From Mangrovimonas yunxiaonensis (GTDB lineage: Bacteria; Bacteroidota; Bacteroidia; Flavobacteriales; Flavobacteriaceae), in the NCBI RefSeq assembly GCF_000733475.1, contig NZ_JPFK01000007.1, positions 492,501 through 556,500 on the forward strand: 64,000 bases of DNA, given 5' to 3'. The stretch's first letter is position 1. Every line of letters begins with the position of its first letter. The translations under genes and the position numbers were made by a program. Below, piece by piece: positions 41,464-49,767 of this stretch. Under the pieces are notes generated by a model that was not told the DNA's origin, ran no database searches, and was given only the letters and a program-made list of their open reading frames with translations.

Positions 41464-41850
41464 ATGGACGACAAGATTAAATTTGAAATGGAATTTCCCA
41501 TTCATGCCTCACCGCAACTGCTTTACCAATATATATCAACGCCTTCGGGATTATCAGAATGGTTTGCCGAAAACGTAAACTCCAGAGGCGAACTTTTTAA
41601 ATTTATTTGGGACGGTACCGAGGAGCAGGCCAAACTATTAAGTAAAAAAAGTGGCGAACGCGTTAAATTTAGATGGTCGACCGATGAGGATACCTCGTAC
41701 TATTTTGAAATTAAAATTCAAGTCGATGAGATTACCAAGGACGTCTCTGTTATAATAACCGATTTTACAGAAGAAGATGAGGTTGACGAAGCTAAAATGC
41801 TTTGGGAAAACCAAATCTCAGATTTAAAGAAAGTCTTGGGTTCTGTTTAA
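41464..41850 (+). CDS. START-like domain protein
   Basis: 128 residues. The sequence runs beta-alpha-beta with Phe-Glu-Met-Glu-Phe-Pro-Ile-His-Ala-Ser-Pro at the start, Leu-Ser-Glu-Trp-Phe-Ala in the middle and a long C-terminal helix, as in the Bacteroidota START-like/SRPBCC group that forms a hydrophobic ligand pocket. Ligand unknown. A hairpin follows at 41883-41907. Confidence 0.85.
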   Translation: MDDKIKFEMEFPIHASPQLLYQYISTPSGLSEWFAENVNSRGELFKFIWDGTEEQAKLLSKKSGERVKFRWSTDEDTSYYFEIKIQVDEITKDVSVIITDFTEEDEVDEAKMLWENQISDLKKVLGSV

Positions 41851-41871
41851 GAAGTTTCAACAAAGTTACCA

Positions 41872-41907
41872 TATATTTGCAAATCCCGATTCTTTCGGGA
41901 TTTTTTT
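41872..41907 (+). promoter_or_regulatory. -7 element (TATATTTG) directly followed by a terminator-like hairpin
   Basis: The -7 element is at 41872-41879; AATCCCGA/TCGGGATT with a T run follows at 41883-41907. The hairpin can terminate the START-like gene, yet it lies at the start of the transcript predicted for the aminotransferase gene. Confidence 0.6.
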
Positions 41908-41919
41908 AGAGACTTACTT

Positions 41920-42768
41920 ATGATAAATTTTAACGGCACGGTTACCAATAACACAACAACCATAGCGTACAACAATAGAGGCTTTGCCTATGGCGATGCA
42001 CTTTTTGAAACCCTTAGAGTTGTACATGGTAAAATACTTTTTCTGGAAGCTCATTACTTTAGGCTTATGGCCTCGATGCGTATTTTGCGTATGGAAATTC
42101 CTATGAACTTCACCATGGAATTTTTTGGCGAAGAAATCATGAAGGCCATAACAGCCAACAAGCTATCCGAAACTTCGGCCCGTGTTAAGGTTACAGTATA
42201 TAGGGGGGAGGGCGGACTTTATTTGCCCACAAGCAAAACCGTAGGCTATGTTGTTTCGGCCACACCTTTGGCCTCAGATTTTTACCTGCTGGACGATAGC
42301 ACTCCTTATGAAGTCGATTTGTTTAAGGATTACTACGTATCTCCAGACCTGCTGTCTACCCTAAAAACAACCAGCAAGGCCATTAATGTTATTGGCAGCA
42401 TTTACGCCAACGAAAACGACCTAGATAACTGTTTGCTAATAAATACCGATAAGCATGTTGTTGAAGCTTTAAATGGCAACCTGTTTTTGGTAAAAGGCAA
42501 CACCATTAAAACACCACCAATATCCGATGGCTGCCTTAACGGGGTTTTAAGAAAGCAGTTGCTAGAGGTTATAAAACTGTTGCCCGATTATACACTTACA
42601 GAAGCTTCGGTATCGCCTTTCGAGCTGCAGCGTATGGATGAAATGTTTATTACCAACGTAATAACCGGCATTCAGCCCATTACAAAATACCGCAAAAAGA
42701 CGTATACTGTAAATGTGGCCAAACAGTTGTTGCAAAAATTAAATGTAAAAGTTAGGTTGGCTAATTAA
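41920..42768 (+). CDS. Aminotransferase class IV (PabC/BCAT-like fold)
   Basis: 282 residues. The start Ile-Asn-Phe-Asn-Gly and Arg-Gly-Phe-Ala-Tyr-Gly-Asp-Ala-Leu-Phe-Glu-Thr is the class IV PLP-enzyme signature; a lysine in Leu-Lys-Thr-Thr-Ser-Lys-Ala-Ile-Asn is the likely cofactor site, and Val-Val-Glu-Ala-x-Asn-Gly-Asn-Leu-Phe follows. It could be aminodeoxychorismate lyase (folate) or a branched-chain/D-amino acid transaminase; the lyase is slightly favoured by length and motif. It overlaps the convergent yqgE end by 8 bp. Confidence 0.85.
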   Translation: MINFNGTVTNNTTTIAYNNRGFAYGDALFETLRVVHGKILFLEAHYFRLMASMRILRMEIPMNFTMEFFGEEIMKAITANKLSETSARVKVTVYRGEGGLYLPTSKTVGYVVSATPLASDFYLLDDSTPYEVDLFKDYYVSPDLLSTLKTTSKAINVIGSIYANENDLDNCLLINTDKHVVEALNGNLFLVKGNTIKTPPISDGCLNGVLRKQLLEVIKLLPDYTLTEASVSPFELQRMDEMFITNVITGIQPITKYRKKTYTVNVAKQLLQKLNVKVRLAN

Positions 42769-43321
42769 AACTCGGGTTTTCCGGGGCATTAGACCAAATG
42801 CTATATTCGCCACCCAGCTCTAGCATTTTTTCTTTCCAAAACGAGTGGTAGTCTTTTTCTATAATGGCTTTTTTGTAGATGTTTTCTGCAATAACCCAAG
42901 AGTTTAGTTTAAGCTCTTCGTTTAATTGGTTGGTAGACCAACCAGAATACCCAAGAAAAAACTTAATGTCGCGGCTGGTGAGTTTTTTGTTTAGGATAAG
43001 TTCTGCAACCTGATTAAAATCGCCACCCCAATAAATGCCCAAAGAAATTTCTATGCTGTTGGGGATAAGTTCGGGAACCTTATGAATAAAGTATAGGTTG
43101 TCCTGTTCTACCGGACCACCGTTATAAATATGAAAATCTGCTGGAACAGATGGAATAATATCGCCTAGAGTAAAATCGAGGGGTTTGTTTAAAATAAATC
43201 CTATGGAACCTTCCTCAGAATGATCAGCCAAAAGCACGATAGACCTGTTAAAAGAAATGTCACCAATTATGGAAGGTTTGGCGATTAATAAATTACCCCT
43301 TTTTGGCTGAAGTGTTATCAT
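42761..43321 (-). CDS. yqgE: YqgE/AlgH family protein
   Basis: 186 residues, the usual length. Lys-Arg-Gly-Asn-Leu-Leu-Ile-Ala and Gly-Ser-Ile-Gly-Phe-Ile-Leu-Asn-Lys-Pro are signature motifs, as is Tyr-Asn-Gly-Gly-Pro-Val and Phe-Leu-Gly-Tyr-Ser-Gly-Trp. The family is widespread and its biochemical function is unresolved. It lies downstream of the HU gene on the same strand but after a terminator. Confidence 0.93.
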   Translation of the reverse strand: MITLQPKRGNLLIAKPSIIGDISFNRSIVLLADHSEEGSIGFILNKPLDFTLGDIIPSVPADFHIYNGGPVEQDNLYFIHKVPELIPNSIEISLGIYWGGDFNQVAELILNKKLTSRDIKFFLGYSGWSTNQLNEELKLNSWVIAENIYKKAIIEKDYHSFWKEKMLELGGEYSIWSNAPENPSFN

Positions 43322-43390
43322 ACGGGTTGGGATTAATATTCTAAAGCTAATAAAAAATTGTTAAAAATCAAATCTAAAAAAACGATAATT

Positions 43391-43423
43391 AAAAAAGCCT
43401 TCTGTTTTGTGAGAAGGCTTTTT
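43391..43423 (-). terminator. Intrinsic terminator of the HU gene
   Basis: AAAAAAGCCTTCT pairs with AGAAGGCTTTTTA around an 8-nt loop; T-rich on the - strand after the stem. Confidence 0.88.
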
Positions 43424-43449
43424 AATGATTTTCTTAATAAAACTAAGGC

Positions 43450-43722
43450 TTAGTTTACAGCGTTAGATAAATCTGAACCTGCTTTAAACTTCACTACGTT
43501 TTTAGCTTTAATCTTTATTGTTTTTCCAGTTTGTGGGTTTCTTCCTTCTCTTGCCGCTCTTTTAGAAACTGACCAAGAACCAAAGCCTACTAAAGAAACT
43601 CTATTTCCTTTTTGTAAAGCACCTTCAATTTCAATTAGCATACACTCTAAAGCTTTTTTAGCAGCAGCTTTTGTAATTCCAGCGTGTTCTGCCATTGCAT
43701 CGATTAAATCTGATTTGTTCAT
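43450..43722 (-). CDS. HU family DNA-binding protein
   Basis: 90 residues, standard HU length. Met-Asn-Lys-Ser-Asp-Leu-Ile at the start, Gly-Phe-Gly-Ser-Trp-Ser-Val-Ser-Lys-Arg-Ala-Ala-Arg-Glu-Gly-Arg-Asn-Pro-Gln-Thr-Gly in the DNA-binding arm, and Phe-Lys-Ala-Gly at the end. It bends and compacts DNA as a dimer. Own promoter about 60 bp upstream and own terminator. Confidence 0.97.
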   Translation of the reverse strand: MNKSDLIDAMAEHAGITKAAAKKALECMLIEIEGALQKGNRVSLVGFGSWSVSKRAAREGRNPQTGKTIKIKAKNVVKFKAGSDLSNAVN

Positions 43723-43783
43723 AAATTTAAAATTTAATTATTAATACATTATTGGTTAAACATGATTTTTGTTAAATCCTCTA

Positions 43784-43813
43784 CAAATTTATACGGATTA
43801 TGCAACCACGCAA
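43784..43813 (-). promoter_or_regulatory. Promoter of the HU gene (TTG, 19 bp, TAAATTTG)
   Basis: On the - strand the -33 TTG is at 43811-43813 and the -7 TAAATTTG at 43784-43791, separated by 19 bp. The leader is about 56 nt. Confidence 0.72.
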
Positions 43814-43918
43814 GTAATGGCAGGGCAAATGCCCCATTTTGTTAATAACTTGCCCTATTTGTTAATAACCGGTATGCATTTTGTCGATGTTTTTTGTTTT
43901 GTCAGTGATAATAAGGGA

Positions 43919-44869
43919 TTACAGCACTTTGGCATTTTCCTGAAATTGAAAACCGTTTAATAAGTCCCTGCTATTCATTTTTCGTTTGCCAGGTAGTTTT
44001 ATGTCGTCAATTATTATAAACCCATCTTTTACGGCAATTTTTATTTCTTTTTTTGTGGTTCTTACCGTTCCTGTTTCTAAGGTGTGTGCCTCGTTGGATA
44101 TGTTGGCCGAATAGATTTTTATGTCCAACAGCTCCTCACCATTTTTAAGCATGGTCCAAGCAGCAGGGTAAGGACTTAATCCTCTAATTTTATTGTAGAT
44201 TACCTGAGCTGGTGCTTCCCAATCAATTTTGCAATTGGTTTTGTTTAGCTTGTAAGCGGTTTTAATGTCTGGGGTTTCGGACTGGGGCGTGGTTGTTGCA
44301 TGACCATCTTCTATAAGTTTTACCGTTTCTAGTACCAAATCACTGCCTATGGCCATTAACTTGTCGTGAAGGCTACCGGCATTCTCATCTGGTAGAATGG
44401 CTGTTTCTTTTTGAAGGATCATCGCACCGGTATCAATCTTTTCATCAATAAAAAAAGTAGAGACTCCAGTTTTGTCTTCACCGTTTATAATGGCCCAGTT
44501 AATAGGCGCTGCCCCTCGGTAGTTGGGCAATAGCGAAGCGTGAAGGTTAAAGGTGCCCAGGGCTGGCATTTGCCACACTACTTTAGGGAGCATTCTAAAG
44601 GCCACAACTATTTGCAGATTGGCATTAAGGGCTTTTAGGGCTGTAATAAAATCGGGGTCTTTAAGATTGGTGGGTTGTAAAATGTGTAAATCGTGTTGCT
44701 TGGCAAAAGTCTTTACGGCACTTTCGTTAAGTTTTCTGCCCCGGCCCGCGGGTTTGTCTGGTGCCGTAATAACGCCTACAATATTATAGTTATGGTCCAA
44801 TAGGGTTTTTAAGGTTGCCACAGCAAAATCTGGGGTGCCCATAAAAACAATTCGTAATTTATCTGTCAT
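43919..44869 (-). CDS. fmt: Methionyl-tRNA formyltransferase
   Basis: 316 residues, standard length. It formylates the initiator Met-tRNA using 10-formyltetrahydrofolate. Phe-Met-Gly-Thr-Pro-Asp-Phe-Ala at the start, catalytic Asn/His in Phe-Asn-Leu-His-Ala-Ser-Leu-Leu-Pro, and Tyr-Arg-Gly-Ala-Ala-Pro-Ile are present; the C-terminal OB-fold tRNA-binding domain follows about 205. It overlaps recQ by 11 bp as the last gene of an AAA-recQ-fmt operon. Confidence 0.97.
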   Translation of the reverse strand: MTDKLRIVFMGTPDFAVATLKTLLDHNYNIVGVITAPDKPAGRGRKLNESAVKTFAKQHDLHILQPTNLKDPDFITALKALNANLQIVVAFRMLPKVVWQMPALGTFNLHASLLPNYRGAAPINWAIINGEDKTGVSTFFIDEKIDTGAMILQKETAILPDENAGSLHDKLMAIGSDLVLETVKLIEDGHATTTPQSETPDIKTAYKLNKTNCKIDWEAPAQVIYNKIRGLSPYPAAWTMLKNGEELLDIKIYSANISNEAHTLETGTVRTTKKEIKIAVKDGFIIIDDIKLPGKRKMNSRDLLNGFQFQENAKVL

Positions 44870-46769
44870 TGGTGTTTATTTTATATGTGTTTTGAACCGT
44901 TACCCGAATCATGCCTTCTTCTAAAAGCTGCTTGATGGCTTGGTGAATGGTCTTTTCGGGTAATTTAATGTGCTCTGCTAAGGTTCTGGAGTTAGCGTCT
45001 CCTGCTTTTAAACGTGCCAAAATTAGGGCTTTTACCTGTGTTGGGTCTGGCTGTGGGGCACTTTTTTTACGAATACAAACCGAACACGTCCCACAAGGGG
45101 TTGCATCATTTTCGTCAAAATAGGCGAGTAACTGAATGCTTTTGCATACTTGATCATTTTCAATATATCCTACTACGGCGCTAATTTGCTGGTGTTTTAA
45201 CTGGTTTTGTTGCTTGATGATATGGGAAATCCTGTTAATGGTTTTATCGTCTTCACGAGGCTCAATAAACGTAATTTCCGCATCGGTGGTGGTTAAATGT
45301 AATTGTATTATACCGTCGTACTCCAATTGTTTAAGAACGTAAACAACATCATCTTCAGAGATGCTAGATTTATTAGATACCAGAACCGTATTGATTTTTA
45401 TGTCGTTTTCAAAAATGCCGCCATACGTTCTTAAAATGGTTTTTACGGTTAGATTAACCTTTTGCGATTGGTTTTCCAAATAACCAAATAATCCCGTATC
45501 GCTAACCACAAATTTTACGGTGGTTTTGTTGTTGAATTGCTTCGATAGGGTGACGATGCTCGTTCGGTCTAAGGTAAGCAAGGCGTTGTAGGCTAAAAGA
45601 TTGTTTAGCTCGTATGTCTTGCAAAAAAGGTTGAAATTAAAATCGAAAACCGCATGCTCGCCCTCGCCATAAGAAATTTGAAAATAGTTGCATAGCTTTT
45701 TATAAACATGCTTTACATGAGCTACGGTTGGTAAGCAATCTAAAAATTGGTTTTTAAGCAACAGTTTGTCACTGTTGTTGGTTAATATAACGGCAAACGC
45801 TTTTTCGCCATTTCTTCCTGCTCTTCCCGCTTCTTGAAAGTAACTTTCTATGCTTTCGGGCAAATGTAAGTGGATTACAGTTTTCACATCGGGCTTGTCT
45901 ATGCCCATACCAAAAGCATTGGTGGCTACCATGACCATTTTTTGGTTGTTAATCCATAGCGCTTGATGGTGGTCTTTTTCTTTGTTGGAAAGCCCGCCGT
46001 GGTAGTAGGTGGCAGAAAACCCTAATTGCTCCAGTTTGGTCGCAATATCGATGGTCGCTTTTCTGTTTCTTACATAAACGATTGAAGGGGCTTGGTTTTT
46101 GGTTAAAATGGTTTGTAAACGATAAAGTTTGTCTTCCTCATGAAACACCATAAAGGCCAAATTGGGGCGCTTGAAGGATTGTTTGTGGATTTTAGGCGCT
46201 ATAAAATCCAATTCGGCAACAATATCCTTAATTACAGCTCGCGTTGCCGTGGCTGTTAGGGCAATGCAATTAACATGTGGTTTTAGTTCGCGTAGGATTT
46301 TAATGTTTTTGTAGGCTGGTCTAAAGTCGTTTCCCCATTGGGAGATGCAATGGGCCTCGTCTACGGCAATTAAATTCACATTCATTTGTCTCAGGCGATC
46401 CTGCACCAATTCTTGTTGTAGACGTTCTGGCGATAAATACAAAAACTTGTAGTTGCCGTAAATGCAATTGTCCAGCATGGTGTCTAGGTCGCTATACGAA
46501 AGTCCGCTGGTTAGGCACATGGCTTTAATGCCTTTGTTGTTAAGCTGCCTTACCTGGTCCTTCATTAAGGCAATTAATGGCGAGATTACAACGCAAATGC
46601 CATCTTTAACCAAGGCTGGAATTTGAAAACACAACGATTTTCCGCCTCCCGTAGGCATAAGGGCCAGAGTGTCGTTGCCGTTTACAACATCGTTAATTAC
46701 AACGTCTTGTAACGGTTTAAATGCGGTATACCCCCAATAGCGTTCAAGTATGTTTATGGGATGCTGCAC
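44859..46769 (-). CDS. recQ: ATP-dependent DNA helicase RecQ
   Basis: 636 residues. Helicase motifs: Met-Pro-Thr-Gly-Gly-Gly-Lys-Ser (Walker A), Asp-Glu-Ala-His (motif II), Thr-Ala-Thr-Ala and Gln-Glu-x-Gly-Arg-Ala-Gly-Arg-Asn-Gly (motif VI). The zinc site cysteines are near 535-560 (Cys-Gly-Thr-Cys-Ser-Val-Cys). The C-terminus is a winged-helix-like segment rather than an HRDC domain, as in many Bacteroidota RecQ proteins. It unwinds branched DNA in recombination repair. Shares one base with the upstream ATPase gene and 11 with fmt. Confidence 0.94.
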   Translation of the reverse strand: MQHPINILERYWGYTAFKPLQDVVINDVVNGNDTLALMPTGGGKSLCFQIPALVKDGICVVISPLIALMKDQVRQLNNKGIKAMCLTSGLSYSDLDTMLDNCIYGNYKFLYLSPERLQQELVQDRLRQMNVNLIAVDEAHCISQWGNDFRPAYKNIKILRELKPHVNCIALTATATRAVIKDIVAELDFIAPKIHKQSFKRPNLAFMVFHEEDKLYRLQTILTKNQAPSIVYVRNRKATIDIATKLEQLGFSATYYHGGLSNKEKDHHQALWINNQKMVMVATNAFGMGIDKPDVKTVIHLHLPESIESYFQEAGRAGRNGEKAFAVILTNNSDKLLLKNQFLDCLPTVAHVKHVYKKLCNYFQISYGEGEHAVFDFNFNLFCKTYELNNLLAYNALLTLDRTSIVTLSKQFNNKTTVKFVVSDTGLFGYLENQSQKVNLTVKTILRTYGGIFENDIKINTVLVSNKSSISEDDVVYVLKQLEYDGIIQLHLTTTDAEITFIEPREDDKTINRISHIIKQQNQLKHQQISAVVGYIENDQVCKSIQLLAYFDENDATPCGTCSVCIRKKSAPQPDPTQVKALILARLKAGDANSRTLAEHIKLPEKTIHQAIKQLLEEGMIRVTVQNTYKINTNDR

Positions 46770-47320
46770 TAGCGTAAATTCAGTTTTTCAAGCAGAAAGT
46801 TTGCACGATTCTCAATAGAGTCGAAAGGCACATCGGTTAGGTCGTAGTTCAGTTTTTTATAGGTTGCTAACAGGTGTTCGTGAATTTTCTCTGCCTGTTG
46901 AAAATTCTCGTAACGTTCATTATCACTTTCAAAAATGGTTTCCCAAGGTGCCAGTACAAATATGGCATCGTAGCGGTGGTTTTTACTGGTTTCAATAAAA
47001 TGTTGGGGGTAGGTTTCGTTGGCATACTCCATGTATGCCAAAACGTCTGGTATGCCACGATCTAAAAAAATCAAGCTGGATGTTGCCGTTTCGGCGGCTT
47101 TAAATTGCAACTGTCTGCCTTTAAGCAACCGTTCGCTAAACAGTAGGGGGTTGGTAAGGAAAAGCTGTTCTACGCCTTCTTTTCTGGCCTCAAGGATAAC
47201 GTCTCTAGAAACTTCATCAAAGCAAATAAAGCCACGGTTTTTTAATTCGTTTATCAAAGAGGTTTTTCCTGTTCCGGGCCCACCGGTTATAACAATTCTT
47301 TTTGTGTTCAAAATTGGCAA
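46769..47320 (-). CDS. AAA_28-type P-loop NTPase
   Basis: 183 residues. Walker A Gly-Gly-Pro-Gly-Thr-Gly-Lys-Thr-Ser starts at about residue 13; Leu-Ile-Phe-Leu-Asp-Arg-Gly-Ile-Pro-Asp in the middle is the AAA_28/NadR-like kinase motif with an Asp-Arg pair. The family may phosphorylate nucleosides or other small molecules; the substrate is unknown. First gene of the operon with recQ and fmt; the stop shares one base with the recQ start. Confidence 0.88.
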   Translation of the reverse strand: MPILNTKRIVITGGPGTGKTSLINELKNRGFICFDEVSRDVILEARKEGVEQLFLTNPLLFSERLLKGRQLQFKAAETATSSLIFLDRGIPDVLAYMEYANETYPQHFIETSKNHRYDAIFVLAPWETIFESDNERYENFQQAEKIHEHLLATYKKLNYDLTDVPFDSIENRANFLLEKLNLR

Positions 47321-47377
47321 GATTTTAGCTGTAAAAATCGTAATTTAAAAGGGAAATAAAAAATAGAAACCAAAGTG

Positions 47378-47385
47378 TATCTTTG
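47378..47385 (+). promoter_or_regulatory. Promoter -7 element (TATCTTTG) of the DUF493 gene
   Basis: Exact TAnnTTTG match 17 nt before the ATG at 47403. Confidence 0.68.
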
Positions 47386-47402
47386 TTAAAGACAAAACAA
47401 CG

Positions 47403-47696
47403 ATGGAATTAAATAAGAAAACAGCAGAATTTTACGAAAAACTAAAGCAGCAGCTATACGAAACCACGTCATGGCCAGCAGAATACTTGTATAAATTTAT
47501 AGTGGTATCAGACTCCCAAAAAATAGCCGAAATCGAGGCCATTTTCGATAATATGGGAGCAGTAATCCATACAGCAACGTCTAAAAACGGGAAGTATACC
47601 AGCGTGTCTGTAAACGTTTTGCTACGGGATCCGGAGCAGGTTGTAAAAAAGTATATCGAAGTTGCAGAAAAAGTAGAAGGCGTTATTAGCCTATAG
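47403..47696 (+). CDS. DUF493 (YbeD-like) protein
   Basis: 97 residues with the ACT-like DUF493 pattern: Trp-Pro-Ala-Glu-Tyr-Leu-Tyr-Lys-Phe-Ile-Val, then Ser-Lys-Asn-Gly-Lys-Tyr-Thr-Ser-Val-Ser-Val and a C-terminal helix. The E. coli relative YbeD has an ACT-domain fold and an unsettled role. Lies 62 bp before the DUF4290 gene. Confidence 0.9.
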   Translation: MELNKKTAEFYEKLKQQLYETTSWPAEYLYKFIVVSDSQKIAEIEAIFDNMGAVIHTATSKNGKYTSVSVNVLLRDPEQVVKKYIEVAEKVEGVISL

Positions 47697-47758
47697 TTTT
47701 TTTTTGTACTTTGCGCTAAAGGAAAAGACTTCATAAAAATTTTAACCCTCAATACATT

Positions 47759-48391
47759 TTGATAGCACAATTAGAATATAATTCAGAACGCGAACATTTG
47801 ATTATTCCCGAATATGGTAGGCATATTCAGAAAATGATAAAGCATGCCAAAACCGTTGAAAATAGAGACGAAAGAAACAAAGTGGCCAAAGCCATTATAG
47901 ATGTGATGGGCAATTTGCAGCCCCATTTAAGGGATGTTACCGATTTTCAGCATAAACTTTGGGACCAGTTGTTTATTATGGCCAATTTTGAGCTGGATGT
48001 AGACTCGCCGTTCGAAAAACCTTCTAAAGATAAATTACTAGAACGTCCAGACCCTTTACGTTACCCACAAAACCACCCCAAATACAGGTTTTATGGCAAC
48101 AACATAAAGACCATGATCGATGTGGCTTGCACTTGGGAAGATGGCGATAAAAAAGACGCCCTAATCTATACCATTGCCAACCACATGAAAAAAAGCTACT
48201 TAAACTGGAATAAAGATACCGTTGAGGACTCCGTGATTTTTGGGCATCTGCATGAACTGTCAGAAGGAAAAATCAATCTAAAAACTTCCGAAGAGGATCT
48301 TACCGATGCGTCTAGCCTAATGCGTGGAAGCAACAAACAACGCACCAGCAAAAAGACCAACAAGAAAACCAGAAATCGCAAACGCTACTAA
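47759..48391 (+). CDS. DUF4290 protein
   Basis: 210 residues. Leu-Glu-Tyr-Asn-Ser-Glu-Arg, Ile-Pro-Glu-Tyr-Gly-Arg-His-Ile-Gln-Lys-Met and Pro-Lys-Tyr-Arg-Phe-Tyr-Gly-Asn-Asn are hallmarks of DUF4290, a helical Bacteroidota family of unknown function. The C-terminus is a Lys/Arg/Thr-rich basic tail. The start is a TTG at 47759; no in-frame ATG precedes the conserved part. The murA start follows 9 bp after the stop, so both are one operon, a conserved pairing in this group. Confidence 0.9.
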   Translation: MIAQLEYNSEREHLIIPEYGRHIQKMIKHAKTVENRDERNKVAKAIIDVMGNLQPHLRDVTDFQHKLWDQLFIMANFELDVDSPFEKPSKDKLLERPDPLRYPQNHPKYRFYGNNIKTMIDVACTWEDGDKKDALIYTIANHMKKSYLNWNKDTVEDSVIFGHLHELSEGKINLKTSEEDLTDASSLMRGSNKQRTSKKTNKKTRNRKRY

Positions 48392-48400
48392 ACACATGTT

Positions 48401-49711
48401 ATGGGAATTTTTAAAATTGAAGGCGGCCACCAATTAAAAGGAAGCATTCAGCCCCAAGGCGCCAAAAACGAAGCCCTACAAATTCTTTGTGCCGTATTGT
48501 TAACGCCAGATAAGGTAACCATAAAGAACATCCCAGATATTGTTGATGTTAACAAACTAATAGATCTTTTGGGCAATCTCGGGGTTAAAATCGAGAAGCT
48601 ATCAGAAGCCACCTATACATTTCAGGCAGACGAGGTGAATTTAAAATACCTAGAATCTGCCGCATTTAAAGAAGATGGTCGTGGCCTTCGTGGTTCTATC
48701 ATGATTGTTGGGCCGCTGTTGGCACGTTTTGGAAAAGGATATATCCCAAAACCGGGAGGCGATAAAATAGGTCGCCGCCGTTTGGATACCCATTTTGAAG
48801 GGTTTATTAACTTAGGCGCCAAGTTTCGCTATAATCGCGAAGAGTATTTTTATGGGGTAGAAGCCGATACCTTAAAAGGCGCATATATGCTACTCGATGA
48901 GGCTTCGGTAACTGGAACCGCCAACATTGTTATGGCTGCAGTTTTAGCCGAGGGCACAACCACAATTTACAATGCAGCTTGCGAACCTTATTTGCAACAG
49001 CTTTGCAAGATGCTGAATAGGATGGGAGCAAAAATTTCTGGCATTGGTTCAAATTTATTAACCATAGAAGGTGTTAAAGCTCTTACAGGAACTGAGCATA
49101 CCATGCTGCCAGACATGATTGAAATTGGCAGTTGGATAGGCTTGGCAGCAATGACCAAAAGCGAACTGACCATTAAAAACGTAAGTTGGGACGATCTGGG
49201 ACAAATTCCTAATGTTTTTAGAAAACTAGGCATTAGCGTAGAAAAACAGGGCGACGATATTTACATTCCCGCACATACCAATGGCTACGAAATACAAAGC
49301 TACATCGATGGTTCGATATTAACCGTTGCCGATGCGCCGTGGCCAGGGTTTACACCAGACTTGTTAAGCATTGTTTTGGTTGTGGCAACCCAAGCGAGAG
49401 GCAGTGTTTTGGTGCACCAAAAAATGTTTGAGAGCCGCTTGTTCTTTGTTGACAAGTTAATTGATATGGGGGCGAAAATTATTCTTTGCGATCCGCATAG
49501 AGCCACTATCATCGGGCACGACTTTAAATCGCAATTAAAGGCCACCACCATGACCTCGCCAGACATACGCGCCGGAATTTCGTTATTAATAGCGGCTTTG
49601 TCTGCTAAAGGAACGTCTACCATTCATAATATTGAACAAATTGACCGTGGTTACGAGCATATTGTAACACGCTTGCAGGCCATTGGCGCCAAAATTGAAC
49701 GCTTAGATTAA
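48401..49711 (+). CDS. murA: UDP-N-acetylglucosamine 1-carboxyvinyltransferase
   Basis: 436 residues. MurA transfers enolpyruvate from PEP to UDP-GlcNAc, the first committed step of peptidoglycan synthesis in the cytoplasm. Ala-Lys-Asn-Glu-Ala at residue 21 and Gly-Pro-Leu-Leu-Ala-Arg-Phe-Gly are conserved. The catalytic loop reads Pro-Gly-Gly-Asp-Lys-Ile-Gly, so the residue that is Cys115 in E. coli is Asp121 here (codon 48761-48763). Enzymes with Asp at this place stay active and are not alkylated by fosfomycin. Follows the DUF4290 gene by 9 bp; terminator after it. Confidence 0.96.
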   Translation: MGIFKIEGGHQLKGSIQPQGAKNEALQILCAVLLTPDKVTIKNIPDIVDVNKLIDLLGNLGVKIEKLSEATYTFQADEVNLKYLESAAFKEDGRGLRGSIMIVGPLLARFGKGYIPKPGGDKIGRRRLDTHFEGFINLGAKFRYNREEYFYGVEADTLKGAYMLLDEASVTGTANIVMAAVLAEGTTTIYNAACEPYLQQLCKMLNRMGAKISGIGSNLLTIEGVKALTGTEHTMLPDMIEIGSWIGLAAMTKSELTIKNVSWDDLGQIPNVFRKLGISVEKQGDDIYIPAHTNGYEIQSYIDGSILTVADAPWPGFTPDLLSIVLVVATQARGSVLVHQKMFESRLFFVDKLIDMGAKIILCDPHRATIIGHDFKSQLKATTMTSPDIRAGISLLIAALSAKGTSTIHNIEQIDRGYEHIVTRLQAIGAKIERLD

Positions 49712-49736
49712 ACAATTTATATTATCATAAATAACT

Positions 49737-49767
49737 AAAAACGTCTGTATTTTCAGGCGTTTTTTTA
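49737..49767. terminator. Bidirectional terminator between murA and the photolyase operon
   Basis: AAAAACGTCTG pairs with CAGGCGTTTTT around a TATTTT loop (one G-T pair), with T runs on both strands. It overlaps the last bases of the photolyase gene. Confidence 0.82.

Noticed and set aside
43769-43960. 63-codon frame on the + strand upstream of HU
   Set aside because: It overlaps the HU promoter and the end of fmt on the other strand and has no conserved look.
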